A stretch of 34,505 nt of DNA, taken from the NCBI GenBank assembly GCA_038240335.1, contig JBBSDV010000010.1, positions 1-34,505 of the forward strand, read 5' to 3'. Made by a program: the position numbers and the translations under genes. The DNA is from JBBSDV01 sp038240335 (lineage in GTDB: Bacteria; Chloroflexota; Dehalococcoidia; DSTF01; JACRBR01). Shown here piece by piece: positions 7,408 to 15,441 of the stretch. The notes below the pieces were generated by a model. That model worked only from the letters and a program-made list of their open reading frames with translations, did no database searches and had not been told where the DNA came from. Every line of letters begins with the position of its first letter. The first letter of the stretch is position 1.

Positions 7408-8811
7408 TTACATCGCGATCGTCGGCTTCCGCTCCGCCCACGGTTGCAACTGCTCGAACGCTCGCGCCGCTCGGAGGACGAGCGCGTCCTCGAAGGCGCG
7501 CCCTACGATGTGCAGCCCGATCGGCATCCCGCGCGAGTCGAAGCCGCACGGCACCGACGCCGCCGGCTGTCCCGTAAGGTTGAACGGTTGCGTGTACGGC
7601 ATCCACGCGAACGGGATCGTCTCGCGCCCGTCGATGCGCGTCGGCGGCTCGCCGATCGGGAACGGTGCGCACGAAGTCACCGGTGTCAGCAACAGGTCAT
7701 ACGTTTCGTGGAACCGCTGCACCGTCTCCCAGAGCTGCATGCGATCGGCGTTCGCCCGGACGTAGTCCATCCCTGATGTCTTCCGCCCGTAGTCGAGAAA
7801 GCTCCGAGCCGGATCGTCGAGCAACGCGAGATCGTCGTCGCTCAGCGCACTCAGCCATACCGCATCGCTCGTCGCGGCGAGCGTGAAAAACGTGCCGACT
7901 TGGTTTCCGAACCCCGGTGATGCCTCCTCGACGCCGCAACCGAGGTCGGTGAACCGCTTCGCCGCCGCCTCGCAGATCGCGCGCACCTCCGGCTCAACCG
8001 ACGCGAATCCCAGATCTGCCGACCATGCCACGCGAAGCCCGTCGATGCCGAGATCGATCTCGTCGAAAAACGACCCCGGATAGTCGACGACGGAGTAGGG
8101 ATCGGCCGCGTCGTGCCCGCTCATCACGTCGAGCGCGAGCGCGCCATCCCGCACGGTGCGCGTTGTCGGCCCGCGGTGCGACATTGTCGACCACCCGCCG
8201 GCGTTGCGCGGCACGCGTCCGTACGTCGGCTTGATCCCGAAGACGCCGCAGAACGATGCCGGTATCCGTATCGATCCGCCGCCGTCGCTGCTCAGCGCGA
8301 TCGGCCCCAAGCCTGCCGCGACCGCCGCCGCCGCGCCGCCGCTCGAACCACCGGGCGTCATCGTCACGTCCCACGGATTGCCCGTCGCGCCGAAGAGCTT
8401 GTTCTCGGTCATCGGGATGAACCCGAACTCCGGCGTGTTCGTCTTCCCGAGATGGATCGCGCCCGCGTCGATCAGTCGCTTGGCCGCGACCTCCCATCCC
8501 GTCGCGATGTGATCCTTGTAAAGCAGCGATCCCTTCGTTGTCGGCAATCCGGGCACATCGAACAGATCCTTGATCGAGACCGGCACCCCGTGGAGCGGCC
8601 CCAGATCATCGCCGCGGCTCACCGCCGCTTCCGCTTCTTGCGCCTGTGTCATCGCCATCTCCGGCGTCGTCAGGCAATATGCGTTCAGTGCCGGGTTAAG
8701 CCGCTCGATTCGCTCGAGCAGGTGGCGCGTCACTTCGACGGGCGACAACCGCTTCGCGCAAATCGCCGCCGCAACGTCGGTCGCATCCATCCACGCCAGT
8801 TCGTCCTGCAC
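7408..8811 (-). CDS. Amidase (amidase-signature family)
   Basis: A 467-aa hydrolase of the amidase-signature family, which cleaves amide bonds with a Ser-cisSer-Lys triad. The triad is visible: Lys81 in SIKDLFDV, the cis-Ser in GGSSGG (S156/S157), and the nucleophile Ser180 in DGGGSIRIPAS. Length and the C-terminal GQPAASVPCG and PIGLHIVG blocks are typical. GatA is unlikely, since gatB and gatC are absent and the protein resembles free-standing amidases. The GTG at 8811 is preferred over an ATG 111 nt upstream because GGAGG lies 6 nt before it and homology begins there. Substrate unknown. The gene is monocistronic. Confidence 0.92.
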   Translation of the reverse strand: MQDELAWMDATDVAAAICAKRLSPVEVTRHLLERIERLNPALNAYCLTTPEMAMTQAQEAEAAVSRGDDLGPLHGVPVSIKDLFDVPGLPTTKGSLLYKDHIATGWEVAAKRLIDAGAIHLGKTNTPEFGFIPMTENKLFGATGNPWDVTMTPGGSSGGAAAAVAAGLGPIALSSDGGGSIRIPASFCGVFGIKPTYGRVPRNAGGWSTMSHRGPTTRTVRDGALALDVMSGHDAADPYSVVDYPGSFFDEIDLGIDGLRVAWSADLGFASVEPEVRAICEAAAKRFTDLGCGVEEASPGFGNQVGTFFTLAATSDAVWLSALSDDDLALLDDPARSFLDYGRKTSGMDYVRANADRMQLWETVQRFHETYDLLLTPVTSCAPFPIGEPPTRIDGRETIPFAWMPYTQPFNLTGQPAASVPCGFDSRGMPIGLHIVGRAFEDALVLRAARAFEQLQPWAERKPTIAM

Positions 8812-9225
8812 GTCTCGCCTCCGGTTTTCGGTCCGCTTCCGCTCACTCTGCCCGCAGTGTACGAGTGTCACCTTCGTTAGCGCGTCGCGCGTCGTATTCC
8901 AACACCACCCGCTCCCGAACACCGCTCGCGCGAGCGCGGATCCAGCCGTGGGCTCGATCGTTCCCTACGACATCGCCGGGCTGACGCTGCGCACTGCGAG
9001 ATGACGGCGCGTAGTGAGACAATCAGTCCCAACCTCTCGCTGCCGGCGACCGATCGCAAGGCGAGAGCATGCCGACGCCGGGAGAGCGAAAAGTGCTAAA
9101 CGATTACATAACGAAAATGAGTCCCGCACGCGCCCGATCCGGTCACCGGAGCATTCTCGATCCGCCCAGGGCTCCGTGATCCTCTCTTTCAGCCCGACCC
9201 GGACCAGTGCTATGATCGCCGCACC
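8812..9225. other. Divergent intergenic region, no gene seen
   Basis: 414 bp between the amidase (leftward) and the tandem-GNAT gene (rightward). TACACT on the minus strand (8856-8861) is a possible amidase -10. A 7-bp inverted repeat, CTCTCGC (9034-9040) and GCGAGAG (9061-9067), and a small CCGG-TCA-CCGG hairpin (9140-9150) are present. No convincing coding frame was found. Confidence 0.4.
9208..9216 (+). promoter_or_regulatory. Putative extended -10 of the tandem-GNAT gene
   Basis: TGCTATGAT (TGN plus TATGAT at 9211-9216) ends 9 nt before the ATG at 9226. No Shine-Dalgarno sequence lies between them. The transcript would start at or within about 3 nt of the start codon. Confidence 0.5.
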
Positions 9226-10242
9226 ATGAGCATCACCATCACCAAGTTCGACGCATCCCAGCATCTCGACATCGCCGCGAAGCTTCTCGCCGATCGTCAT
9301 GCCCGCGACTGCGCGCGCGATCCCCGGCTGCCGATTACCTTCGACGAGGAGGCGTGTCGCGTCCAGATCGAGCATGCATTCGAGACGAGCGGATGGCACG
9401 GCGTCGTCGCGCGATCCGGCACCGGCGATGATGTCGTCGCCTTCATGATCATGGCGCCGCAGCTCACGGAGCCGACGAATCTGCTCGCGAGCTTCTTTCC
9501 GCCCCGCGGCGTCTCGCTCGCCTACAGCTCACACGCCGCTCGCGCCGGTGCGGAGTACGACGCCTATCGCGAGATGTTCATGGCGCTTGCAGATCATTTC
9601 GTGTCGCTCGGCTTCTTCGACTTCGCGGTGAACGTCTCCGCGTCCGACAGTGTGCTGCTCGAGACGTTCTCCACCCTCGGCTTCGGCCGTACGATGGCGT
9701 GCGCCATTCGCGACGTCGCCCCCGTCGCCCGAACGGCCGCGGCCATCGAGGTGCATCAGGGGTCCGCCGAAGATATCGACGTCATCCACGAGCTGTCCGA
9801 CGAACTGACGCTCCACCATGCGCGCTCGCCGATCTTTAATCCCTTCATCCATGAGGCCGATCCGGCAAGCATCGAGTTCCAGAAGGGACTCCTGAGCGAT
9901 GCCGGCGCCAACGCGCATTGGGTGGCCTACGAAGACGGCAAGGCGATCGGCATGAACACCTTCATGCGGCCGTTCTTCCTCGCTCCGATGACCGTGCCCG
10001 ATAAGACCGTGTACCTGTTCCAGGGCATCGTCACGCAGGACGCGCGCGCGGGCGGCGTCGGCAGCGCCATCCTCGCGAAGGGGGTCGACTGGGCGCGCGA
10101 GCAGGGGTACGAGCACGTCGCCCTCCATTTCGCCACCGCCAACGTTCCGGGCGCGAAGTTCTGGCAGAGCAGCAACTTCACGCCGATCGACTTCGGGATG
10201 CGCCGTCACATCGACGAACGCATCGCCTGGGCGAACAAGTAG
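9226..10242 (+). CDS. Tandem GNAT-domain acetyltransferase
   Basis: A 338-aa protein made of two GNAT-like halves. The N-terminal half (about 1-170) has a GNAT fold pattern but a degenerate acetyl-CoA site. The C-terminal half (about 172-338) has the strand FQGIVTQDARAGGVGSAIL with a recognisable (Q/R)xxGxG acetyl-CoA loop (about residues 269-282), and later FWQSSNFTP. This matches duplicated GNAT proteins in which only one site is active. The start is fixed by a -10 element 9 nt upstream. It is followed after 8 nt by a thiol-dioxygenase-like gene, so the pair may act on one small molecule. Substrate unknown. Confidence 0.8.
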   Translation: MSITITKFDASQHLDIAAKLLADRHARDCARDPRLPITFDEEACRVQIEHAFETSGWHGVVARSGTGDDVVAFMIMAPQLTEPTNLLASFFPPRGVSLAYSSHAARAGAEYDAYREMFMALADHFVSLGFFDFAVNVSASDSVLLETFSTLGFGRTMACAIRDVAPVARTAAAIEVHQGSAEDIDVIHELSDELTLHHARSPIFNPFIHEADPASIEFQKGLLSDAGANAHWVAYEDGKAIGMNTFMRPFFLAPMTVPDKTVYLFQGIVTQDARAGGVGSAILAKGVDWAREQGYEHVALHFATANVPGAKFWQSSNFTPIDFGMRRHIDERIAWANK

Positions 10243-10250
10243 CGCAGGAG

Positions 10251-10847
10251 ATGACCGACACGTATGACCTCCGCGCCCTCGTCGACGATGTGACGGTCGC
10301 CGTGCGCGCGCCCGCCAGCGACGAGGCGCGCTGCACTTCGATCACGCCGCACCTCGAGCGCTGGATGCGCCAGCCGCAACCGCTGCCCCCGCCCTACACC
10401 GAGCCGTGTAACGGCGGCGCCTGCGGCCACCTGCTCTACACCGATCCCGAGGGCGAGTTCTTCATCATCTCCGTCGTCTTCCCGGCCGGCACGAGCAGCG
10501 GCGTCCACTACCACGGAGCCTGGGGCGTCATCGGCATCCTCGCCGGCATCGACGAAGAGACGAAGTACGCGCGCGCCGCCTCGCCTGACTATGTGGTCGC
10601 CGGCCAGCCTTGCGAGCTCACGCAGTCGGCAAAGCTCTACTCACCCGCCGGAACGGTCACCTACCTCCGGCCGCCCGTCGAGGGCTTCCACCGCGTGCGT
10701 TCCGCCGGCGACGAGACCGGCGTCTCGCTCCACATCCTCGGCGGCACACCCGAGACGCACCCGCACTTCGCCTGCAACCGCGACACGAACGCCCTCGTCG
10801 ACTTCCCCATGTCCGCGATCATCACCCACGACCCGATGCTGCCCTAG
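10251..10847 (+). CDS. Cysteine dioxygenase-type cupin (thiol dioxygenase-like)
   Basis: A 198-aa cupin resembling type I cysteine dioxygenase, which oxidises cysteine or related thiols to sulfinates using non-heme iron. The 3-His iron ligand set is readable as H86 and H88 (HYHGAWGVIGILAG) and H147 (GFHRVR). The product of a nearby gene gives no substrate hint, so cysteine, 3-mercaptopropionate or another thiol are all possible. An AGGAG overlaps the region just before the ATG at 10251, and the gap to the tandem-GNAT stop is 8 nt, so the two are co-transcribed. After the stop, a 7-bp hairpin (10923-10940, GGCGATC/GATCGCC) may help end the transcript. Confidence 0.78.
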   Translation: MTDTYDLRALVDDVTVAVRAPASDEARCTSITPHLERWMRQPQPLPPPYTEPCNGGACGHLLYTDPEGEFFIISVVFPAGTSSGVHYHGAWGVIGILAGIDEETKYARAASPDYVVAGQPCELTQSAKLYSPAGTVTYLRPPVEGFHRVRSAGDETGVSLHILGGTPETHPHFACNRDTNALVDFPMSAIITHDPMLP

Positions 10848-11055
10848 CAACGCGCCGAAGGACGTACAACACCCGCCCGCCGCCGCCGTCTCGATCCGCA
10901 GCGCGCACTTTCAATTACCGCCGGCGATCTCGCGATCGCCATCAGCCACTTTTGGCGCTTGCCCCTAACCGTTCGTCGGCGGCGGCCAGCCTCACTGACG
11001 CCCGCGCCGCGTCGTTCCCGACGAGGATGCGCATTCAGTGCATGTGCCGGACGCG

Positions 11056-11082
11056 AAAAAAAGGCCCCGCGTCTCGGGGCCT
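11056..11082 (-). terminator. Intrinsic terminator of the secreted-protein gene
   Basis: Read on the minus strand, an 8-bp GC-rich stem (AGGCCCCG/CGGGGCCT, 5-nt loop) is followed by seven T residues (A's at 11056-11062 on the plus strand). It lies 27 nt after the stop at 11110. It is the clearest Rho-independent terminator in the window. Confidence 0.88.
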
Positions 11083-11109
11083 CTTCTCGCGCTGCAATGG
11101 TGATGCTTC

Positions 11110-11697
11110 CTAGTCGTCCGTGCTGTCGTCCGTGCTGTCGTCCGCACTGTCGTCACCGTCGCCGTGGCCGTGGCCGTGCTCGTGCTCGTGCTTTGCGCCG
11201 TTGCCGCTATTGCCGTTGCCGTGCTCGGCCGCCTGGCATGGGACGCGCACCCTCGTGCCGCCCGGCGTCGTCTTGATCGCCGTCTCACCCTTCTCGCAGA
11301 CGCCATCGCCATCGTCGTCGTGGTGATTGCCGTTCGACTCCGGGATGCCGTGGATGTCATCGCCGTCCTCGGAGGTCTGCGTTCCGACGGGCGTAGCCGA
11401 CGGCACAGCGGTAGCGGTAGTCGGAGGCGTGTCCGTCGCGCCCGGTGTCGGCGTCGACGTCGCGCCCGGCGTGTTCGTCGCCGTACCGGTGACCGTTTCC
11501 GTGCTCGCAGTGCCTGTCGCTGTCGCCGTGTCCGTCGGAACCAGCGTCGCTGTTGCGTCCGGTGTATCCGTCGAGGTTGCCGTGTCCGTCGGCGTCAGTT
11601 CGAGGAGATTCACCCCGTCCTGCGCCGCGAACGCTCCGACTGCTGCAAGCGATGCAAGCGTCAATCCGATACCGGCCGCGATGATCTTCTGCTTCAT
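11110..11697 (-). CDS. Secreted Thr/Pro-rich protein with His/Asp-rich tail
   Basis: A 195-aa exported protein, no known family. Residues 1-25 form a signal peptide (basic KQK, hydrophobic core, AFA-A cleavage region). Residues about 34-108 are a T/P/A-rich repetitive linker. Then comes an acidic segment with DDDGDGVCEKGE (127-138), which resembles a Ca-binding loop, and a small region holding Cys134 and Cys154. The tail (161-195) is rich in His, Gly, Asp and Ser, with HEHEHGHGHG and a repeated STDD unit. The ATG at 11697 has AGGAG 6 nt upstream. The tail could bind divalent metals. A dockerin protein at the right window edge has a similar linker and tail. Confidence 0.75.
   Translation of the reverse strand: MKQKIIAAGIGLTLASLAAVGAFAAQDGVNLLELTPTDTATSTDTPDATATLVPTDTATATGTASTETVTGTATNTPGATSTPTPGATDTPPTTATAVPSATPVGTQTSEDGDDIHGIPESNGNHHDDDGDGVCEKGETAIKTTPGGTRVRVPCQAAEHGNGNSGNGAKHEHEHGHGHGDGDDSADDSTDDSTDD
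11113..11154. repeat. 12-bp tandem repeats encoding STDD units
   Basis: The unit TCGTCCGTGCTG occurs in about three tandem copies within the 3' end of the secreted-protein gene, giving DDSADDSTDDSTDD at the C-terminus. Hexameric repeats at about 11163-11190 encode the adjacent His/Gly/Glu run. Such units can change number by slippage. Confidence 0.7.
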
Positions 11698-12046
11698 TCC
11701 CAACTCCTGTCGCTGACCCGCTCGTGATTAAACTCGGCGATCCGCATCGTCGTATGAACGCCTCAGGGGGAGTAACGAGCTGAGACGGCCAGAGGGAACG
11801 GCCAACACGTCTTTTTGTTGCACGCGGGCAAAAATTGCTTTGCGCAGAGTGTGTACCGAATCGTCGGGATGCGCACGATCGACGCCGCCACATACGACCG
11901 GCCAGTTGCTCCGTGGCGTGGACTTCAGCACGTGTTCACCGCTTCAAAATCACGGTTCGAAGCGTGAGACATGCGACGTCCGTCCGCATTCTCAGCACAG
12001 CGCGCGGCAGCTTGATCTGCGCACAGCAAGTCGAGATCGCCGTCAG
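11698..12046. other. Intergenic region upstream of the secreted-protein gene
   Basis: 349 bp between two leftward genes. It contains an imperfect plus-strand hairpin near 11782-11811 followed by TTTTT, and A+T-rich patches (TTTTTG and CAAAAA near 11812-11835). No open frame here has coding character, and no terminator with a T-tract was found for the DUF3090 gene. Confidence 0.35.
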
Positions 12047-12580
12047 CTATGCCTGATCGTCGGTGTCTTCGTCCGGGATTGCCTGCTTCGAGTGTCCGTT
12101 CGAACGGATGCAGGCGTGTCCCGAAGGGTCCATTGCCAGTCCGCAGAGCGGGCAGACAGGCCGCCCGCCGACGACAATCTCGTCGAGCTTCACGATCAGC
12201 GCTGCCGATTGTTCTTGCGTTAATCGCGCGCGCAGCGATGGTTCATCGTCGTCTTCCTCGCCGGCGCCCAGTTCGTACGTATAGATGGCCACCGTGCGAT
12301 CGACGGCGTGAAAACCCATGCCGAGACGGCCGACGCGGAAGTCGTGATCGGCGACGACCGGGAACTCGCCGGCGTCGGCGGGAGAAGGTTCGTCCGTGTA
12401 CTCGAGCTGCGCCAACATCTGCTTCAAGGCGATGCTCAGCGCCTGCAGCTGCTCCTTCTCCATCCAGAGCGATGCCGATTGCCCGCTCTCGCCGAGCAGT
12501 CGAAGCCGAAACGTGCGCTGGCCGGGCTGCCCGAAGGCTTGCGCGTCGACGCCGCGTGCCACCCCGAAATCGGTCGTCAT
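12047..12580 (-). CDS. DUF3090 family protein
   Basis: A 177-aa protein matching the DUF3090 pattern known from Actinobacteria and Chloroflexota: an N-terminal GQPGQRTFRLRLLGESG strand region, the EKEQLQALSIAL helix, a central FRVGRLGMGF block, and a C-terminal Zn-knuckle-like CPLCGLAMDPSGHACIRSNGH split as C143/C146/C157 with H155 and H163. The function of the family is unknown. In Actinobacteria it neighbours a histidine phosphatase, but none is present here. The C-terminus after the knuckle is acidic. The ATG at 12580 gives the standard family N-terminus, and no strong ribosome site precedes it. Confidence 0.88.
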   Translation of the reverse strand: MTTDFGVARGVDAQAFGQPGQRTFRLRLLGESGQSASLWMEKEQLQALSIALKQMLAQLEYTDEPSPADAGEFPVVADHDFRVGRLGMGFHAVDRTVAIYTYELGAGEEDDDEPSLRARLTQEQSAALIVKLDEIVVGGRPVCPLCGLAMDPSGHACIRSNGHSKQAIPDEDTDDQA

Positions 12581-12760
12581 CGGCAGACCCGGCGCGGCGA
12601 GAATGCGCGAGCGGAAGCGTGAGACATCACGAGCAGGCTCCTGAACAGTGAATCTGGCGATAGCATCACGGGTGCCCGCTCCAACGTCAAGAAGCTCAGT
12701 TCTGACACGAGCCCGCGAAGAATCGAGGTGCGCAGCTAATCAGGAATGCGAGACCTCGTT

Positions 12761-12769
12761 TGCTACGAT
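12761..12769 (+). promoter_or_regulatory. Putative extended -10 of the gltD-like gene
   Basis: TGCTACGAT (TACGAT at 12764-12769), with no good -35, predicts a start near 12776, giving a leader of about 36 nt that carries the CRP-type palindrome and AGGAAA before the ATG. Confidence 0.4.
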
Positions 12770-12780
12770 GAACGTGCTCA

Positions 12781-12796
12781 TGTGACGATAATCACA
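12781..12796. promoter_or_regulatory. CRP/FNR-type palindrome upstream of the gltD-like gene
   Basis: TGTGACGATAATCACA fits the half-site pattern TGTGA-N6-TCACA exactly, the classic CRP-type operator. It lies 16 nt before the ATG at 12812 and just downstream of a possible extended -10 at 12761-12769. That position would favour repression, unless the internal GATAAT is itself the -10. Binding by a CRP/FNR-family protein is inference. Confidence 0.5.
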
Positions 12797-12811
12797 CAGG
12801 AAATGTGAAGC

Positions 12812-14275
12812 ATGGCTCAATCGCACGACCGGCCGAAGGTCGATCGCAAGGCTCGCCTTCAGATTCCTGCGCAGCGCATCGCTAAGCAGGATCCGAACGT
12901 CCGCGTCCTGAACTGGAGCGAAGTCTACCTGCCCCTCGATATCGCCACGGCGAAAATCGAGGCAGAACGCTGCATCCAGTGTCCCGCCGCGCCGTGCCAG
13001 GCCGCGTGCCCCGTCGGGAACGACATTCCCGGCGCTCTATGGAAGCTCGAGCACGATGACCCCGCGGGCGCGTCCGATGTCTTTCACGAAACGAGCAGCA
13101 TGCCCGAAATGTGCGGCCGGCTCTGCCCTCAGGAGCGGCTCTGTGAGGGCCACTGCGTCGTCGGCAAGAATGCAAAGCCCGTCCGCATCGGCCGCCTCGA
13201 AGCATTTGTCGCTGATTGGCAGCGCAACGAGAACGCGCACCGCCACCCAAACGTCGTTGCGACCGGACGCCGCGTCGCCATCATAGGCGCCGGGCCGGCG
13301 GGCCTCACGATCGCCGAGGAGCTGGGCAAGCTGGGCCACGCCGTCACCGTGTTCGATGCCTGGCCGGAAGCGGGTGGGGTGCTGCGCTACGGCATCCCCG
13401 ACTTCAAGCTCGAGAAGCACATCGTCGACGAGTGGCTCGAGCGCCTCGAAGACCTGCCCGTCACGTTCCAGCAGAACACCTTCGTCGGCAAAGGACACGA
13501 CATAACCATCGATTCGCTGCTCGCCGAGGGCTATGACGCCGTCTTCCTCGGGCACGGCGCAGCCGAAGGCAACCTACTGGACGTCGATGGAGTGGAGCTT
13601 AACGGCATCCACCAGGCCACGGAGTTCCTCTCGCGCGGTAATCTGCGCAGCGACGAACTGCCGGCCCCGATGCGCGAGCCACTTCGTGTCGGCCGTCGCG
13701 TCGTCATCATCGGCGGCGGCGACACATCGATGGACTGCTCACGTACCGCCATCCGTCTCGGCGCGAGTGAGGTGACACTCGTCTACCGCCGCACCGAGAA
13801 GGAGATGGTCGGCCGCGAGGAAGAGCGCCAGCACGCGCGAGAAGAGGGGGTGCGCTTCGAGTTTCTCTGTGCCCCCGCGCGGCTCCTCGGCACACCCACC
13901 GGCCGTGTGCGCGGCGTCCAACTCGAGCGCATGGAGCTCGGCCCGCCCGACGAGAGCGGCCGCCGCCGTCCGCAGGCGGTGCCCGGCTCCGAGTTTACGC
14001 TCGAGGCCGATACCGTCGTGCTCGCCATCGGATACGGGACTGACGAGTCGGTGGCGGCATCAGGCGAGGGCGTCACGCACGACAAATGGGGCGTTGTCAT
14101 CATCGACCGCGCAACGGGCGCCACCGACCGGCGCGGCGTCTTCGCCGGCGGCGACAGCGTCAACGGCGCCGATCTCGTCGTTACGGCGATCCGCGACGCC
14201 CGCGTTGCTGCCCGCGCCATGCAGGAGTACCTCGCAGGCCTTGACGTCGCCGTATCTGCGATCCCGGCGGCGTAA
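12812..14275 (+). CDS. GltD-like NAD(P)H-dependent oxidoreductase (glutamate synthase small-subunit family)
   Basis: A 487-aa iron-sulfur flavoprotein of the glutamate synthase beta-subunit family. The N-terminal Fe-S domain has CIQCPAAPCQAACPVG (CX2CX4CX3CP) and CGRLCPQERLCEGHC. FAD binds at VAIIGAGPAGLTIAEELG and NADPH at VVIIGGGDTSMDCSR. A third conserved FAD segment, GVFAGGDSVNGADLV, closes the protein. It would move electrons from NADPH through Fe-S centres to a partner. No large glutamate synthase subunit is adjacent. The best match by eye is the free-standing GltA/SudA/NfnB-type group, so calling it gltD would overstate the case. AGGAAA lies about 10 nt before the ATG. The window has no second subunit. 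Confidence 0.88.
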   Translation: MAQSHDRPKVDRKARLQIPAQRIAKQDPNVRVLNWSEVYLPLDIATAKIEAERCIQCPAAPCQAACPVGNDIPGALWKLEHDDPAGASDVFHETSSMPEMCGRLCPQERLCEGHCVVGKNAKPVRIGRLEAFVADWQRNENAHRHPNVVATGRRVAIIGAGPAGLTIAEELGKLGHAVTVFDAWPEAGGVLRYGIPDFKLEKHIVDEWLERLEDLPVTFQQNTFVGKGHDITIDSLLAEGYDAVFLGHGAAEGNLLDVDGVELNGIHQATEFLSRGNLRSDELPAPMREPLRVGRRVVIIGGGDTSMDCSRTAIRLGASEVTLVYRRTEKEMVGREEERQHAREEGVRFEFLCAPARLLGTPTGRVRGVQLERMELGPPDESGRRRPQAVPGSEFTLEADTVVLAIGYGTDESVAASGEGVTHDKWGVVIIDRATGATDRRGVFAGGDSVNGADLVVTAIRDARVAARAMQEYLAGLDVAVSAIPAA

Positions 14276-14376
14276 CACCTGTCTCCACCATTCTTACTCC
14301 GCTAGGATCGGCGTGCCGATGCGGCGGCCTCGTCGACGAATGTTGTCGACAGCATCACGGATGAAGGAGCAACGAC

Positions 14377-14823
14377 ATGGCGAACGTAGAGGTGGGCCAA
14401 GAAGCGCCCGACTTCACGCTGAGGAACGAAGACAACCAGGAGGTCAAGCTCTCCGACCAGCGCGGAAAGCCGGTCGTCCTGTTCTTCTACCCGCTCGACT
14501 TCTCGCCAGGCTGCACCACCGAAGCGTGCGCGTACCGGGACGACACGTCGCTGTTCGAAGGCAAGGACGCGCAGATCTTCGGCATCAGCCGGGACAGCGT
14601 GTGGACGCACAAGGCGTTCAAGGAGAAGGAGCACCTGCCGTACAGTCTCCTCGCCGATATGAAGGGCGCGGTTGCCCAGATCTATGGCTGCTGGATCGAA
14701 GCGATCGGCATCGCTGAGCGCCTCACCGTCGTCATCGACGCGGAAGGCAAGATCATGTACGTCGAGCACAACGGCCCTGCCCAGCTCCGGGACCAGAAGA
14801 AAGCCCTCGCCGCCCTCGGCTAG
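14377..14823 (+). CDS. bcp: Thioredoxin-dependent peroxiredoxin (BCP/PrxQ type)
   Basis: A 148-aa peroxiredoxin that reduces hydrogen peroxide and organic peroxides. The peroxidatic Cys46 is in DFSPGCTTEAC and the resolving Cys51 lies five residues on, the PrxQ/BCP arrangement. Fold markers FFYPLDFSPGCT, FGISRDS and the C-terminal AERLTVVIDAEGKI are normal, as is the length. AAGGAG lies about 7 nt before the ATG at 14377. TAGGAT at 14303-14308 is a possible -10. The HxlR-type regulator 129 nt downstream, which also has an N-terminal Cys, fits a redox-response neighbourhood, though co-regulation is not shown. Confidence 0.95.
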   Translation: MANVEVGQEAPDFTLRNEDNQEVKLSDQRGKPVVLFFYPLDFSPGCTTEACAYRDDTSLFEGKDAQIFGISRDSVWTHKAFKEKEHLPYSLLADMKGAVAQIYGCWIEAIGIAERLTVVIDAEGKIMYVEHNGPAQLRDQKKALAALG

Positions 14824-14913
14824 CGCTAAGCGCCCTCAGCCGCGTCGTCGCTCGAGAGTTGCAGCGGCGCCCTCGCGACGTCTGCCCGGAAGCGTTCTCG
14901 TGAAGCTGCGCGC

Positions 14914-14943
14914 TTTACACCCGGGGTCGATTTCGAGTAGAAC
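14914..14943 (+). promoter_or_regulatory. Sigma70-type leaderless promoter of the hxlR-like gene
   Basis: TTTACA (14914-14919, 5 of 6 matches to TTGACA) and TAGAAC (14938-14943, 4 of 6) are separated by 18 bp. The -10 ends 9 nt before the ATG at 14953 with no ribosome site between, so the message should start at, or within 2-3 nt of, the start codon. Confidence 0.6.
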
Positions 14944-14952
14944 GAAACTGCT

Positions 14953-15300
14953 ATGGTGCTCGAACGAAAGCTCGTGATCGACAGCAACGACATCTATTGC
15001 CCCGTGCGGGCGACGCTGGCGCTGCTCGGCCAAAAGTGGGTACCCCACATCGTCCACGAGCTGATGGGCGGTAAGCGCCGCTTCAACGAGCTCGCCCAGA
15101 TGGTTGGTGGCTGCAACTCGCGGACGTTGCGCGATCGGCTCAAGAACCTCGAAGAGCTCGACGTCGTCAGCCGCCACATCGTCGCCGTCATGCCGCCCTG
15201 GGTCGAATACGATCTCACACCGAAGGGCCACCAACTCGCCGAGGCGCTCGTCGCCCTCGAACGCTGGGGCGCTACATACATGAAGACTCCCTGCGTCTGA
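14953..15300 (+). CDS. HxlR-family winged-helix transcriptional regulator
   Basis: A 115-aa HxlR-type regulator. The family pattern CPVRATLALLGQKWVPHIV begins at Cys16, followed by the helix-turn-helix region (RRFNELAQMVGG, SRTLRDRLKNLEEL) and the wing VSRHIVAVMPPWVEYDLTPKG. Several HxlR proteins use the N-terminal Cys to sense thiol-reactive compounds, and that Cys is kept here; sensing is inferred. A promoter ending 9 nt upstream makes a leaderless message likely. It sits between the BCP-type peroxiredoxin and the hotdog-fold operon and could regulate either. Confidence 0.93.
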   Translation: MVLERKLVIDSNDIYCPVRATLALLGQKWVPHIVHELMGGKRRFNELAQMVGGCNSRTLRDRLKNLEELDVVSRHIVAVMPPWVEYDLTPKGHQLAEALVALERWGATYMKTPCV

Positions 15301-15404
15301 CCTACGTGCCCACGGCGCGACGTCGTCCCATCGCGGGCGTTCGCGCGTGAGAGGAGGGAGAGATCGATTCCGTCGTCAGGTTCGTTCTCCGTTCCTTCGG
15401 CGAA

Positions 15405-15434
15405 TTGACATTCGACGATCCTGCCTCGTAGCGT
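15405..15434 (+). promoter_or_regulatory. Sigma70-type leaderless promoter of the hotdog-fold operon
   Basis: A perfect -35, TTGACA (15405-15410), and TAGCGT (15429-15434) are separated by 18 bp. The -10 ends 7 nt before the ATG at 15442, so transcription should begin at the start codon. This is the best -35 match in the window. Confidence 0.65.
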
Positions 15435-15441
15435 TACGGAG

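Noticed and set aside
10923..10940. GGCGATC-TCGC-GATCGCC hairpin after the dioxygenase gene
   Set aside because: A perfect 7-bp stem but no T-tract, 75 nt after the stop; not strong enough to list as a terminator.
11766..11821. GGGGGAGTAACG followed by CGGCCAACACG, resembling part of a yybP-ykoY Mn riboswitch on the plus strand
   Set aside because: The closing stem and the usual spacing are missing and no plus-strand gene follows, so similarity is probably chance. A covariance search with the RF00080 model would settle it.
12812..14275. Labelling the gene gltD of a glutamate synthase
   Set aside because: No large subunit is in the window and the family includes NfnB, SudA and homotetrameric enzymes, so only a family-level name is supported.
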